From Carnegiea gigantea (Eukaryota > Streptophyta > Magnoliopsida > Caryophyllales > Cactaceae), in assembly GCA_029747015.1 (NCBI GenBank), contig JAKOGI010002280.1:10001-74000 (forward strand): a DNA stretch of 64,000 bases. The letters run 5' to 3'. The notes below the pieces were generated by a model, which had not been told where the DNA came from, searched no databases, and saw only the letters and a list, made by a program, of their open reading frames with translations. Below are positions 24,241 to 36,280 of the stretch, in pieces. Within the stretch, counting starts at the first letter, position 1. Each line of letters opens with the position of its first letter. A program made the position numbers and the translations under genes.

Positions 24241-26100
24241 TAGGGGATTTTACGAACTTGAGCTTGAACTAGAATGGATTTAAACCTCGATGGAAATATA
24301 CTTGAATCAAGCAGGAGCTCAAACTGAATCTGAACCAAACTGAATTGCACCTGTTGTTGACCCATGCTCATATTTAATGATGGAGGTTGTAAGTCTCTAT
24401 GAGCTTATTTGAACCTGACCTTGAACCTGAATTTCAAGAACTGAATTTACTGAACCTATAAACTAATAATGTAGAGCTGCCTGTTTGATTTAAACTTCAG
24501 AACTCAGAGGATTTTACAGCGACAATGAGCATACAAATTCTTGAATTACTGTCAAGTGCCGTTGAAGTTGCTTTGAAATATTGATTTAAATTAGCTGGTT
24601 TCTGAGTAGTTAATCTATGTTTTGGAAATGTCTTAAGCTACATTTGAGTGGTTTGAACATAATTCAGAAAGGTTGCCCTGTCCAAACATACGCAATGCAA
24701 TCCCTTATGATGAATGACTCTATTTCAAGCAACTAAAATGGGTTTTTAGAACTTAAAATGAATTTGGTAAGTCCTTTGGGCTAAAAAGGATTAACCTAAT
24801 CTTTCTAACATGACTGACTCAGAGCCAACCGATTTAAACGAACTTAAAAAGGGACTATTTGATTAATGGGTAAAAACCTGTCTTTCTTTTTAAAAGCTCA
24901 TGGCCCTAATTTCAAACAAAGTTGAGTAATGCCAATTACTAAATTGAAGTTTTGAAAGTCATCCCAGATGATTAGTTTTAGAGTTGGTTGCTAGTGTGTG
25001 TAGTTACAAGTGCCTATGAATATGTTTTATAATCGAATATACTTATGTTCTTTTTCTAATGAAAGCTGTCTATTGTCAAGTTATTTTGTGAATTAAATTC
25101 GATGCTATGCATATTGAAAGGGAATTTCATTTGAAATGTTTTGGCAGGGAGCATTATGCTAGTAGTAAAGGACTTGGTCTTGGAAGTAGACCTAAGAATC
25201 CCGAATTGAGCGGGATTACTAAATGTGAATACCTTGACGAGGTGAGGAATTCGTTGACTTTGGAAGGCCGCATGGATACAGAGGGTCATGTGTCATTTTA
25301 CTCACTTAAAGAGAGTACTAACTTGTGAATCCAATACCCTGAAAGTGATTTTCTTACCTGTAATATGCTTGAAACCACCGGTTTTTGAGTTATGTTAATG
25401 TAAAGATTTGAAAAAGGTGCGAGAACTCTTTGGAAGGGCTGTTATTAAATCAGAAATGGCCTTCTGCAAAATCAATGGAATCGATGGGTAATGTGCTCAT
25501 CAAAAACACGCATAAGAAGTGGAAGAGTAAAACCAGCTCTCACCTGACTCATATGAATCGAAAGAGTTCTTGATGGGGATTAATGCAATTGAGAAGCAGT
25601 TTTGTGAGCTCCTAAGATACGATGTGCGAGATCCCATAATTCACTCCACCTGGTGTTAGCCTTGGGTTCTCTCAAGAGGAGAAACACATTTTGCCCAATG
25701 GAGCTATCGTTGTTTATTCACAGCCTAATATTTTGAAAGTAAAGCATAAGGACTAAACTGTGATGTGTAGGATGTCATGAGAGGGGTATGATGAGCTCCG
25801 CAGAGTGTAGGAGCACACCATTGCTATTGGATACTTCTTCGATACTATTATGTTTTTGGCTTTCCTTATTTTTGCTCTTTTTGTTTTATTTTTTTTCTCA
25901 TTTTTTCTTTTTGTAAAAAGAGTACTCTTTCTTCGTGCGGGGTTTCAGATGAAGCCTTGCAATGAGTCTAATAGCCTAATTTTTGTTACTTTTTGAGGGA
26001 AGAAATTGGTATTGTGGCTTTCCATATTTGTGATAATTATTATACAAATCAGTGGTTGGTAATAGGAAAATTGGCGGTCATATTGTAAATGATCTTTTTA
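24241..26100. other. Unassigned interval
   Basis: The frame 25107-25328 (73 aa, with GLGLGSRPKNPELSGITKCE) is open and not low-complexity, but I do not recognise it and it has no good start or splice context. The rest is AT-rich with scattered stops. It lies between segment S and the Ulp1 remnant, so it may be the middle of the same transposon. Confidence 0.35.
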
Positions 26101-26395
26101 TGTAAACTTTATCAGTAACTTAGAAGTTAGTGATCCTCAGTAGACACATTAGTGATGTAAGATACCAACTTAATGATGCACACATTATCTTTTGCATTTA
26201 AACACTTTTGATGACCTACAAGTCCAGTGATTATCATTGATTAAATCAGTGATCTTTACCAGGCAAATCAGTGATCACCAAATTTTATAACTTGTAAAAA
26301 ATTAGTGATCATCATTTAACAAAAGAGTGACCATTACTATATGAATTTGTGATCATAACTATACCAATTGGTGATCATCAAGGGTCGTGAAGATA
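26101..26395 (+). repeat. TGATCA-motif block 1
   Basis: Roughly ten copies of AGTGATCA or close variants occur in under 300 bases, linked by short AT-rich spacers. This is the first of several blocks (see 28560-29700, 31030-33429, 35540-35800, 36130-36280 and 58347-59957). Confidence 0.7.
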
Positions 26396-27990
26396 CACCT
26401 TTTTCAAGCATGTTTAAAATTTTAAAATCATATCGTGATTCTGTAAACAACCAATATTGCAGCGTATAGTAGTTTTCGCACCAGTTTTGTTTTTGTGGAT
26501 TGATTATAATGCAATTGCTCATTAAATATTGTGTTTCATAGGCCAAATAATGGTATGCTCCCAAGAAGAAAACTAGGCATTTATGACCTGAGCTATCATC
26601 ACAGTAGGAGAGCTTGATCTTCAGATACGAGATGTGCAAACAACAAGTAATAATGACAAAGGCAAAGCTATAGTAGCTGATGTCCCGAAAAGACCTAGAG
26701 CAAGACCAGTGCACTTTAGCGTCACAAAACTACCAACAAGTACCTTGATATTAGTTTTCTTGGGAATCATGTTAATGTCTACATTTGTATTTTTTTTCCC
26801 CTTGCTTAGTTTCTCCTTACTTTTTTCTTTCCCTCCCTCTTAAGACTCTTTCTATGGAATTAGGAATGTATTTTGGGATTAAGGGTGTCTATAGGGTAAA
26901 AACATAAGTCTTATCGAAATAGCCTTTTGTGAATGGAGTTCATTTTCTGTGCACTTACTATTGTTGTTTTGTACTATCGTCGATGCTAGAAAGTCGCAGC
27001 TGCCCTCAGCAACAAAACAAAGAGTTTGCACTGTCTTTATGCTCTGCTTATATGCAATGGAATGTGACTTCTTTTGGGCAATTTCTTATGAAGTGAAGCT
27101 ATATGCTGACGTTGTCTTCAACTCATCAGAAGACCAGAGCTAAAGCAAAAAAAAAAAAAAAAAAAAAAACCCATAAGAGTCATTAAAAGATGCACATTTC
27201 ATTACTCCCCAAAAAGAAAAAAAAAAAATCTTTTTTGACTTATTCATACGCACTTCCCTTCTTCCTCTCAAATGCTTGTGTAAGTTTTTAAAGATGATTC
27301 ATAGCCAACTATTTAACCAATGCTAATTTAGTGTCAAATTTATTTGTTTATTTTCTAGCTTAGTGTTATATGATGAGTTGTATTATGTCAGTAATCGAGG
27401 CTTGCTTTTGAGTCTTGCAGGCGATAACCACATTCACAAAACCATCTCCAATATTTCGGCGCAAATATTGAATGTAAGTGAACTATATACATATCGATCC
27501 AGTGTTCATAGTGTTTTCTTCACAAACAAAGCATTTGTAAGCTAATTAAAAAAGATTTTTAATAATATTTTCACATGCATGTGTGCCTTCATGAGTAGAG
27601 GGCTTGTCAAAGTAAATTATCCTTTTGTTTTTGAGGCATTCGTAGATGAAGACAAAGTAGGAAAGCCAAGCTGAAGTAGCGCTCTTTCATCAGCTGAATG
27701 ACAAGTTGTCCTTGGGTCCCCATATCAACTTGAATCAAGTTGACTTGGTTAGAATTAAGCCAAACATATTAATTTTACTAAATCTTTTAAGCTTTTCTTT
27801 CAGTGGCTATTCTCAAGCATTAGGTTTTGACAATTTTGTTCTTTAGTTATTCTTTCACTATTTTGACAATAGACGACAATTTCTTATTTGCTCCAATTTC
27901 AAGGAAAAAAGTATGGACATAATTGACCATATAAAAAGAAAGTCCACCAAATGCTACCTACACAAGTGCTTCGGGGATAATTCTGTAAAC
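26396..27990. other. Interval before the Ulp1 remnant
   Basis: The frame from about 26600 contains NNDKGKAIVADVPKRPRARP, basic and Pro-rich like linkers in plant transposon proteins, but is too short to assign. A 23-base A run lies at 27147-27169. The rest is AT-rich, and no other exon can be named. Confidence 0.35.
27147..27169 (+). repeat. Poly(A) run
   Basis: Twenty-three A following CAGAGCTAAAGC. It could be a retroposed 3' end or plain slippage. I found no clear target duplication around it. Confidence 0.9.
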
Positions 27991-28032
27991 CTTAAAAAAA
28001 TCTTCATTCTGCTTTACTTGCTTCTGTTGATT

Positions 28033-28300
28033 CTAATTCTTTTGTGCCGTATGAGTGATGCAAAGTAGACTCTTGCAGAAATTTCTCATTAACGAATGGG
28101 GTGATAAGAGGAGAGCAAATTCCATTGAAGATTTTGAAGAAAAGCACATAAACTTACCTTGGAGGTCAGATGCTTTGAGGATCATAATGGATGCACTTAT
28201 GTTATGAGGCACATGCAAGAATACAAAGGAGTGCCTAGCTCTTAGGATGTAGGATTGAGAAAGAGTGAGGTGAACATACTTCTCAGTCTTGTCTAAAAGG
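28033..28300 (+). pseudogene. Ulp1-like cysteine protease (C48) C-terminal remnant of a plant transposon protein
   Basis: One frame reads QSRLLQKFLINEWGDKRRAN and then INLPWRSDALR. After a single frameshift the other reads EDHNGCTYVMRHMQEYKGV. Plant transposon-borne Ulp1 proteases carry PWR, then a D-C-G catalytic motif, then VFVMRHMExYxG-like text, so the order fits well. The catalytic DCG is replaced by NGC, so the site is lost. Ulp1 proteases cleave SUMO-like proteins. Its role in transposons is not understood. The upstream His and Asp of the triad were not found. Confidence 0.5.
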
Positions 28301-28559
28301 AAAATTATTCTAATACAAACATATTTTTGTCAATTAAGAGAGTTAAACATAAGATGGCATGGCAATTTTTTCACACCCCCTTCCTCTTTTAACCTTAGGC
28401 TACTAGAATTCATAAGTTAAGGGTGGAGTACTACCAGAAGATCTTGACTTCAGCTACCAATGCAATTTTTATACATGTGAAGAGCATGGTAAATGTTTAT
28501 AAAAGGATGAAGGCAAAAAGGTCAAGGAAGTAGTAGTGAGCTCAGGGATGCCACTTGTT

Positions 28560-29700
28560 CATTTTTCTTTAAGTAGTGGTGATCATTAGACATGTAATTA
28601 TTGATCAGTACGCATGACACCAGTGCCCATTTAACTATGTCTTTAACTTTTTGTTGATTTGTTGGAATTTAGTTCTTGTATAGTTGGTGACCAATACGAA
28701 TATAATTAGTGGTCAATATGAATAACAATAGTGATTACTTAACTGAATGTGTACGTTTTTAGCCATAGTTTAGGATTGACAGTCCTTTTCTTTTTTTTTA
28801 TGACCAATAGCGATGACATTGGTGGTCAATCGACATGATATGAGTGATCATGATAAGTACATCTAGTGATCAAAAATAGTTCTAATGGTCAATTAAGCTA
28901 CATCTGTTGATCACCAATTAATATCATTGTTAAAAACATATATTATCATTTTTCATGAGAAGAAACCCCAAACACAACAAAATAAAGCTCATCTAACTAT
29001 ACTTCACTATATGTTTTATGACCAACCAACATATTTATGTTGATCACTATAAATACATATAGTGATCACTGAACATAGTTGTAAGGATCACCAAAACTGT
29101 TGTTGTTGATCACTAAGTTTATGAGTGATGACATATATTATGAGCTACAAACACATCCCCAGGGGTTGACATAATTCCATCAATTGATCGCCAAAAGAAA
29201 TACTAATTATCAATAAAACAATACCTCCTGATCACTAACTATAACTAAGGATATGTTGATCATGACAAATGGATCTAGTGGTCACCAACCATTGTTCTAA
29301 TAATCATCAAAACTACAACTGGTGATTACCAATTGATGAGAATAAACTCCAAATACAACAAAATAAAAACTTATCCGACTATACTTTAGGATATGTTTCA
29401 TGAAAAACAAACATAATTTATGTTGATCACCATAAATAGATGTAAGGATCATCAAACATAGCTCTAGTGATTACCAAAACTGCATTTGTTGATCATTAAC
29501 TCAGTTTGTAAGTGAGGAGATAGATTCCCGACGGTCAACCATAATTCCATAAATTGATCACCAAAAGCAATGCCAATGATCACTAAAACAAAACCTGTGA
29601 TCACTAACTATAGCACAAGATATGTTGATCACCATAAATAGATCTAGTGATCACCAAACATAGTTCTAATGATCACAATAATTGCAAATGTTGAACACCA
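28560..29700 (+). repeat. TGATCA-motif block 2
   Basis: Dozens of TGATCA-centred motifs (AGTGATCACCAAA, GTTGATCACCA and variants) lie in loose higher-order repeats. One line with TATGTTGATCACCATAAATA, then AGTGATCACCAAACATAGTT, recurs near 29040, 29255, 29420 and 29620. It is noncoding throughout. Confidence 0.75.
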
Positions 29701-30946
29701 ATTGATAACATTTACAGAAACATATATTATCATTTTTTAGCTAGTGAAATTATTCTTACAATTTGTTTTCTCAAGTCTTAAGGAAGCTTAATTCAACATG
29801 AAAGGTATATGTTCATTTTTTCATTGCTAGATGTTCATTGTCATTTGTTGGTTAGATTCTAGATATTCATTTTATAAAAGATAGAATTTCATTTTTGATC
29901 ACTACATGGTATCTGCTTAAAACATAAATAGTCGTTGCCTGATATTTAAAGGTCAGCTTCTTAAACATCTAAACATCCATTTGGCTAATGAAATTATCGT
30001 TACTATTTATTTTCGCAAGTCCAAAATAAACCTTAATTGGCAAGATTTCATGCTATCATATCTAAATATTCATTTTCATTCGTTCTTTAAATTCTCATGC
30101 TTAAAAGATTTAATTTTATTTTTAATTAACAAATGATTGCTGCTTAAGAGTTGAAAACTCGTTGTCTTCCCTAAAATCCACGCATTCATTTTCTTTAATA
30201 TCAAGATTTTATCTCTTAATTTTCGTCCAAAAAAAGAGTTTTTAGAAACCTGCATTTCCTTATTTATATCCTAATCCTAAGCTATTAGGATTCAGTTAAG
30301 ATAACCAACCAATGTTGCTAATGTCAGCATCCTAACAAAAAAAGAAAACACCAAAAACATAAAAAAAAAAAAAAACCCAGAAAAAGGACTGTTTAAAGTC
30401 TAAACGATATGCTAGGGACTCTTCATTTTCTTGTGTGCATCTTATTCTCCATCTCTCTCTTTCTCTCACACACACCCATAGTTTGAATTTTAATTTTTGT
30501 CAACATTCATCAACAGTTTCAAGATCCCAGGACATATTTTGCATTTTGGAATGTGAGATTCTTGAAATTAGTCTTGACATTCAAGTGCTTGTTGAGTTTT
30601 AATACAATCATTTTGCTTGTTTAGGGATTTATGTTCAATTACTACACTAGTCTTCATAGATTTGAACATTTTCATTCAAAATCTACTTTGAATTCTACTT
30701 TTAAAAGCATGCATTCTACTTTTGCACTAAACAAATGTCATTTGTTTTATGTGAATCCACCACTGGAAGTAGCAGTTGCATTGATTTCTGAGTGTTTAAT
30801 AGCCTTTAAGATTTTAAATTTATTTTTCTACTAATATTGCCGAGTTTGAGCATGTGTAATGACATAATCAATTTTTGAAGGTGCCGTTTGCTGAAATTTT
30901 TCAGTTTAACATATGCTTTTCATCTAGGGTTTTGTAGTCACAAAGC
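29701..30946. other. Spacer and probable leader of transposon gene copy 1
   Basis: AT-rich. It contains CATTTTCATT-type short repeats near 29810-30190, an A run at 30361-30375 and a CT-rich leader-like stretch near 30430-30475. The frame 30631-30834 is open but unremarkable. Confidence 0.4.
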
Positions 30947-31009
30947 ATGGCAAAGGACGTTCAAGAAGCTAGCAAGGAAAATTAAGAAGAATCACTTTCA
31001 AAGAGGAAA

Positions 31010-32290
31010 AAAAATGCATGCAAATCCCTAAGTAACAATTTTTGATGTTATATGTCTAGTTTGTAATCAACACAGAGGTAATTAGTGATAATTACTATAG
31101 TACTAGTGATCATTTTGATGGTGATCAATTAGAGAAGATTCTACCAAATTCTAAAATAGCATAAATATTTCCTTCAATGAGGTAAAAATGTAAAAAAAGA
31201 CTAAATAGTAGTTTTTAATATTGCATGTCTAGTTTGTGATCATTAGAGAAGTAATTAGTGATCATTAAGTATAGCATTAGTGATCATTTTAGATATGGGT
31301 TTATCTGGTGATCAATTGGAGAAGATTCTTTTAAAAAGAATTAGATTGTGAAATAGCTTAAATATTTCCTTCAAACATTTCCTTTAAGGAGGTAAAAAAT
31401 GTATAAGAAGCCCTAAGTAATTGGTTTTGATATTACATGTATAGTTTGTGATCATTAGAGAGGTAACTAGTGATTATTAGGTATAACATTAGTGATCATT
31501 GTGGATATGTGTTTATCGATTGATCAATTGGAGATGACTCTTTTGAAAAAATCATATTGTGAAATTACTTAAATGTTTCCTTCAAATAGTTCCTTCGAAC
31601 AGGTGTGTTCGATCTCTATGTAGCTGAAAATGGCAAGTTTAGACTATGTTTTGGCTTTGATTGCACGAACTAAAGCTAAATGCCTTTCTAAACTTCCTTT
31701 TCTTTTTTTACTTGTGGAGTAATCCAGGGTTTTAAATCTACGGTCAATAGGAACTAGTCTCTTTGTAAATTTTGCAATTCAAAGGTAAGGCTGTTACATT
31801 AGAACCCTCACACCCCACCTGGTGGCAGGATTTTTGTTGTATTCGATTTGGTTTTCCCTCCAAAAGGTAAAAAATTGTATAAAAACCCTAAGTAATGGTT
31901 TTTTATATTATATGTCTAGTTTGTGGTCATTAAAGAGGTAATTGGTGAAGCATTAAGTATAGTACTAGTGATCGTTTTGGATGTGTTTATCTGGTGAGCA
32001 ATTCGAGGAGATTCTTTAACAAAATTAGACTGTGAATTGCATTAAATATTTCCTTTGACTATTTCCTTCAAGGAGATAAAAAAAATGTACAACAATCCCT
32101 GAGTAATAGGTTTTTATATTGCATGTCTAGTTTGTGATCATTAAAGAGGCAATGACTAATCATTAGGTATAGTATTAGTGATCGTTTTCGATGTGTTTAT
32201 TTGGTGAGAAATTGGGTTGATTATTTTAACAAAATCAAATCGAGAAATTGCTTAAATATTTCCTTGGAATTTTTCCCTCATTCCTTTATT
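31010..32290 (+). repeat. ~190-200-bp tandem repeat within intron of copy 1
   Basis: About five degenerate units each hold AAAAATGTA, then CCCTAAGTAAT, then ATTxCATGTCTAGTTTGTGA, then two or three AGTGATCATT motifs, then TTCCTTCAA. They begin near 31010, 31190, 31395, 31868 and 32080. The fourth is offset by an unrelated insertion of roughly 270 bases (31600-31865). Confidence 0.6.
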
Positions 32291-33429
32291 ATGAAGTCCT
32301 TGTATAGTTGGTGATTTGTAGATATTTCCTTAGTAATCAATTGCTATGTAATTAGTGATCAATAGATATGTAGCCCTTTTTAAAATTAGTTATGATCTTT
32401 TAACTCATTGCCTTAACACAAATGATGATTGTACTCCTCATTGCTAACAAACCAATACTTGTGTACTTTGTGATGGATATGCATTTGATTAGTGATTCAC
32501 TCTCATATGATTAGTAATCATTAGGCTTTTGATAAGTGGTCCACTGGAATATGATATTTAAAAGGGTGGACAATTTGTAGTTAGTTAATTATCGAATAAT
32601 GCTCATCCAATAGTGGGTTTTTAGTCATTTAAGAGAATTATTTTTCTTTGATTCTTCAACTAACAACTAGGGAACAGTGTGTTTATTGTTATTCCTTTTT
32701 TGTATCAAGTTTAATATGAACCATATAATACGATTCTTCATGTGAATACATTCTTTGTCTAAATCTTTTTTACCATTCATAATATTTTGCTTTTTCTAGT
32801 TGGTAATCAATAGAGCAGTGATCGGTGATGATTTAGAAAATGATTAGTGATCGCATACTTAAATGATCAATTCCTCACCTCTCTAATTACTGATAATTTA
32901 ATGCTTGTGTACTTTGTGATCAATTATAATTGATTAGTGATCCACTAGCATGAGATTAGTGACCATTTGAACCAATGTTCACTTTTTTTTCCTCATTACT
33001 TAAAATTAGTGTTGTAATTGGTGGTCAATAGTGTTGTAAGTGGTGATCATTTGGAGTTGTGATTAGTGATCAATGGTATTGTAATTGGTCATCATTTGCA
33101 ATATGACTAGTGATCAGTTATATTGAAGGAGTTCTTAGAAAAAAACTATCTTATTCTATACTTTATGCATAAATTTCAACTTTTAACTTATTAATAACAC
33201 CCCTTTCTACCCCCAGCACACACATAAACATACTTTTCCTGACAAATAACTCCCTCACCTTTGTACTTCTAATTTGCTTAGAAATTAGTCCTTTCCCTTA
33301 TTGGTGATCAATAGAGTTGTGATTGGTGATCATTTGGAACATGATTAGTGATTAGCTATATTTTATGAGTTCATAGAAGAAAACTATCTTATTCTATAAT
33401 TTACATATAAATTTCTACTATCATTACAG
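32291..33429 (+). repeat. TGATCA-motif intron upstream of the conserved exon, copy 1
   Basis: Continues the TGATCA motif, changing to ATTGGTGATCATTTGGA-type lines. From about 32510 it is homologous to 58347 onward, sharing a line with GTGGTCCACT, then AAAAGGGTGG, then AGTTAGTTAATT. A pyrimidine-poor TTCATTACAG acceptor ends it. Confidence 0.6.
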
Positions 33430-33670
33430 GTGTCAAACTGATGTGGCTGAGAAAGAAATTTCTAAAAAAATAAAAAATGTCATCAAGGACGTTAATGTTG
33501 GGACTTTGTTCATCAAAGAAGCAGAATGGTATTGGTTATTCATAGGTATTTATTACAGTATTGACTTAGTTTTTATATTTGCAGTGCTAAATTAGCTATA
33601 GACAGATACTTAAGATGACATTGACTGAAGAAAAGGGTTTGATGGTATACCAATAAGCAATGCGTAACAA

Positions 33671-33982
33671 GTGAAAAAGTGTTCATTCAAAGCATTTGCT
33701 TGCAAGTCAAATAGTGATAGCGATGGTGCCGATGAAGTAGATGATAAGGACAAGGCAGAGAAGACCAGGGGCTCCAAAAATAAATCCCATGAAGAAAGAT
33801 CACATAAGAAGTGGAATAGTGAGAAACTTGTTGAGAGCAGTCTAGATAAAGCGATAGTATCTAACAAGTACCCGAAAAAGGATGCAAAGGATAAGAAAAG
33901 CAATGAACGGGAGCCCCTTGCAAAACCTGCAAATAAGAAGACTAAGAAGAAGGGGAAGATTGAGAAGAGGAATAGTGAATAG
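33671..33982 (+). pseudogene. Longest open piece of the Lys-rich region, copy 1
   Basis: This 103-residue open stretch lies inside the second large exon of the gene above. It is dominated by Lys, Asp, Ser and Glu (ADEVDDKDKAEKTRGSKNKS, then KPANKKTKKKGKIEKRNSE). The same composition continues past a stop at 33980-33982 to about 34470, with repeated KPxNKK and KSxKS units. Such charged linkers are expected to be disordered. The antisense Ser/Phe/Leu-rich frame (33610-34128) is its shadow. Confidence 0.5.
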
Positions 33983-35514
33983 GACCCCCTTAAAAAACCT
34001 ACAAATAAGAAGGGAAAGAGTGACAAGTCGCTAGAGAAGGGTCCAAAAAACAAGTTGGTTTTAAGAAAGCCATTTAAAAGGTTTGGAGAAGAGGAACGAC
34101 AACAAAACAAACCCTGAAAAACCTCCAATCAAGAAGGTAGAAAGCAACAAATCCTTTGAGAAGATGGGAAAGAGTGAGAAATCTCTAGAGAATAGTCCAA
34201 AGAAATAGATCATTTCTAAGAGATCCCTAGAGAAAGCACAACAGAAAAACAAAGGCAGCAAACGGAACCCTACTGAAAAGCCTAGAAATAAGGAAGAAAA
34301 GAGTGACAAATCTCATGAGAAGGTTGAACATAAGAAGATAGGGAAGAGTGAGAAATACACTAATAGGCCCTAAGATGAATAAGAAACTTATCAAAAATCC
34401 CTTGCGAAACCTCCCAAGAAGCAGAAAGGGGAGAAGCTGCCAAAAAAAGGAGGGAGAAGCCAATGAAGAAGGCATTCCTTGTTAGCCGATTGCAAAGGAT
34501 GAGAGACTTAGCACAACCTCAATTACAGTTAAGCCACATCTCTAACGTTAAAATTTTCGATTCGGATGAAGAAGAAACTAATAATGCAGATAAGAATCCA
34601 AATTATGAAGAACAACACATTGAAGATGATGATGATTAGAGAAGTGACGAATAAGAAATGACAACTTCTGGCATTATAAAGGATCGTCCAAAGGGTAATA
34701 AGCCTGCACAAAGTCTGAAGGGGATCCCATAAGGGGGAAAAGGTGCTCAACCCCAAATTGGTGCTGCTTTGGTATTAACAAAACCAAACAAGTTGGAACA
34801 ATAACTTCATATTATACAACAAGAGAAGCTGTTAAAATCTGAAGTGGTGGTAGGAAATAAAAAGAAAATGTACCAAAAGGTCTTCATTAATAAGATGAGG
34901 GTTTTTCCATTTTAATCAATGGTATTGCCGCTCAACGAAGCCTAGATTGAAGCAGTTAGATCTATGAGATTTGCCTTCCTTGTTCTTCAAGGTTTATCTG
35001 AAGCAAATACCATGAAAATTTGCTAAGTGGCTAGTACAAAGTTTTGATCCCTATCTATCGGCTTCAGGCTCCTTGATGGATAGAATTTTTAAGTCATAAG
35101 ATTCACCATACGCCTGACATTGGGTCTCCTTACTGGAGGAAGGGAAACTATTGAACTAGGCTAGTCTTCCAATGATGAAGAACATGAACAGGGGTACGAT
35201 ACATGGATGAAAGAATGGTGAATTGATTATAACACCTAGAACTGACATGAATGTCGTATTTTATATTGGACAGAACAGAGAGACCGGAAAAGCTTCAAGA
35301 AAAATTTCATCATCTCTCTAGTCAACTACTTTTTCAGCATATCAAAGACTTTTATAGCAAATCATTCTTAAAAAATGTGAAGGATGTCACTTAGATTGCT
35401 TCCTTAAACTGGTGTAAATTCATCTTTAATAAGCTCGTTGATAATGTGAGGCACTGAAAAGAGACTAAGGTTGCAAAAGGGGTACGTTTTGACAATTATC
35501 TCTTTTTCTTGATG

Positions 35515-35871
35515 GTGAGTCCTCCTCTTTAATAAGCAATTAATAATTATAAACCTACTATGATTGTGCATCCCCTCATAAAATTGGTGATCAATATTTG
35601 AAAACACACTCATCAACATATACTGACACGCAAACAGTAATAAAAATTGCAATTTTCATTAAAAAGGAATGTAAGAATGTATTAGTGATCAACAGTGAAC
35701 TTACTAGTAATCAATAAGCTATGCTTTAGTGATCAAATGCTCCTATGTGTCCTAAACACATGTACTATTATATATTTTTTTAATCAAAAGTGAACTTACT
35801 AGTGATAAAAAAGTTAAGCCACATAAATGCATATACCAATTATATATCTTTTGATTGTCCTGTATTTTTAG
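35515..35871 (+). other. Intron of copy 1 with TGATCA motifs
   Basis: GTGAGTCC follows the exon end, and TTTTTAG precedes the next exon. The interior carries several AGTGATCA variants near 35585-35745. Confidence 0.45.
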
Positions 35872-36097
35872 ATGATTTGCATTAACAGAGTTGTCTTCAT
35901 GAAGAGAATTGTCAAGAGAGAATTTCCTACAATGTCCACATGGACTAATAATGGGAACGAGAAAAGAAGGCGAGAATAGGAGCCATGGTTTTGAGAGAGG
36001 GGCCATCAAATTGCCACTAGATGTTCCACATCCAACACAACTGCAGGAAAAACCTGCTAAAGACAACAATAAGTCAAACATTGGGGCAATACAATAA

Positions 36098-36280
36098 AAC
36101 ATATTCATTTTTGTTATAAAATGGGTGAGCATCCTAGTTGGTGATCAATATAAATGTGATTAGTGATAACTTTGCGTAACATTAGTTATCATTTAGATTA
36201 GTGTTCAGTTGTACACCTATTGCTTAGAATTTCTTATCGGCATGGTGATGAATAGAGATATTGTTAGTGATCAATATGTA
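36098..36280 (+). repeat. TGATCA-motif block after the last exon of copy 1
   Basis: Several GTTGGTGATCAATA-type motifs occur over about 150 bases before segment S begins. Confidence 0.55.

Larger units (their letters stand above)
30947..36097 (+). pseudogene. Plant-mobile-domain/Ulp1-type transposon gene, copy 1 (5' part)
   Basis: This is a decayed multi-exon gene. A possible first exon starts at ATG 30947 (MAKDVQEASKEN, then a stop). A clean exon lies at 33430-33545 (CQTDVAEKEISKKIKNVIKD...), bounded by AG and GT. The next runs from about 33585 to 35514, with a donor at 35515. It holds a long Lys-rich region (33671-34470), an acidic patch (DSDEEETNN) and a plant-mobile-domain-like part: LNEAxIEAVRSMRFAFL, FKKNFIISLVNYFF, LNWCKFIFNKLVDNV. 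A last exon at about 35872-36097 reads INRVVFMKRIVKREFPTMS and ends in DVPHPTQLQEK. This order is known from plant transposon proteins that end in a Ulp1 domain, which is absent here. Many stops and frameshifts are present. Confidence 0.55.

Noticed and set aside
23580..25328. Host gene with first exon near 23580 and another at 25107
   Set aside because: Neither frame matches a family I know, no convincing splice chain links them, and the region is part of a duplicated segment.
28560..29700. CRISPR-like array
   Set aside because: The repeats are short, variable and irregularly spaced, with no fixed direct repeat and unique spacer. Context is plant transposon DNA with introns.
33610..34128. 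172-residue minus-strand open frame rich in Phe, Leu and Ser
   Set aside because: It is the exact antisense of the Lys-rich coding region on the plus strand. AAG/AAA/GAA codons read backwards give CTT/TTT/TTC, so it stays open by composition.
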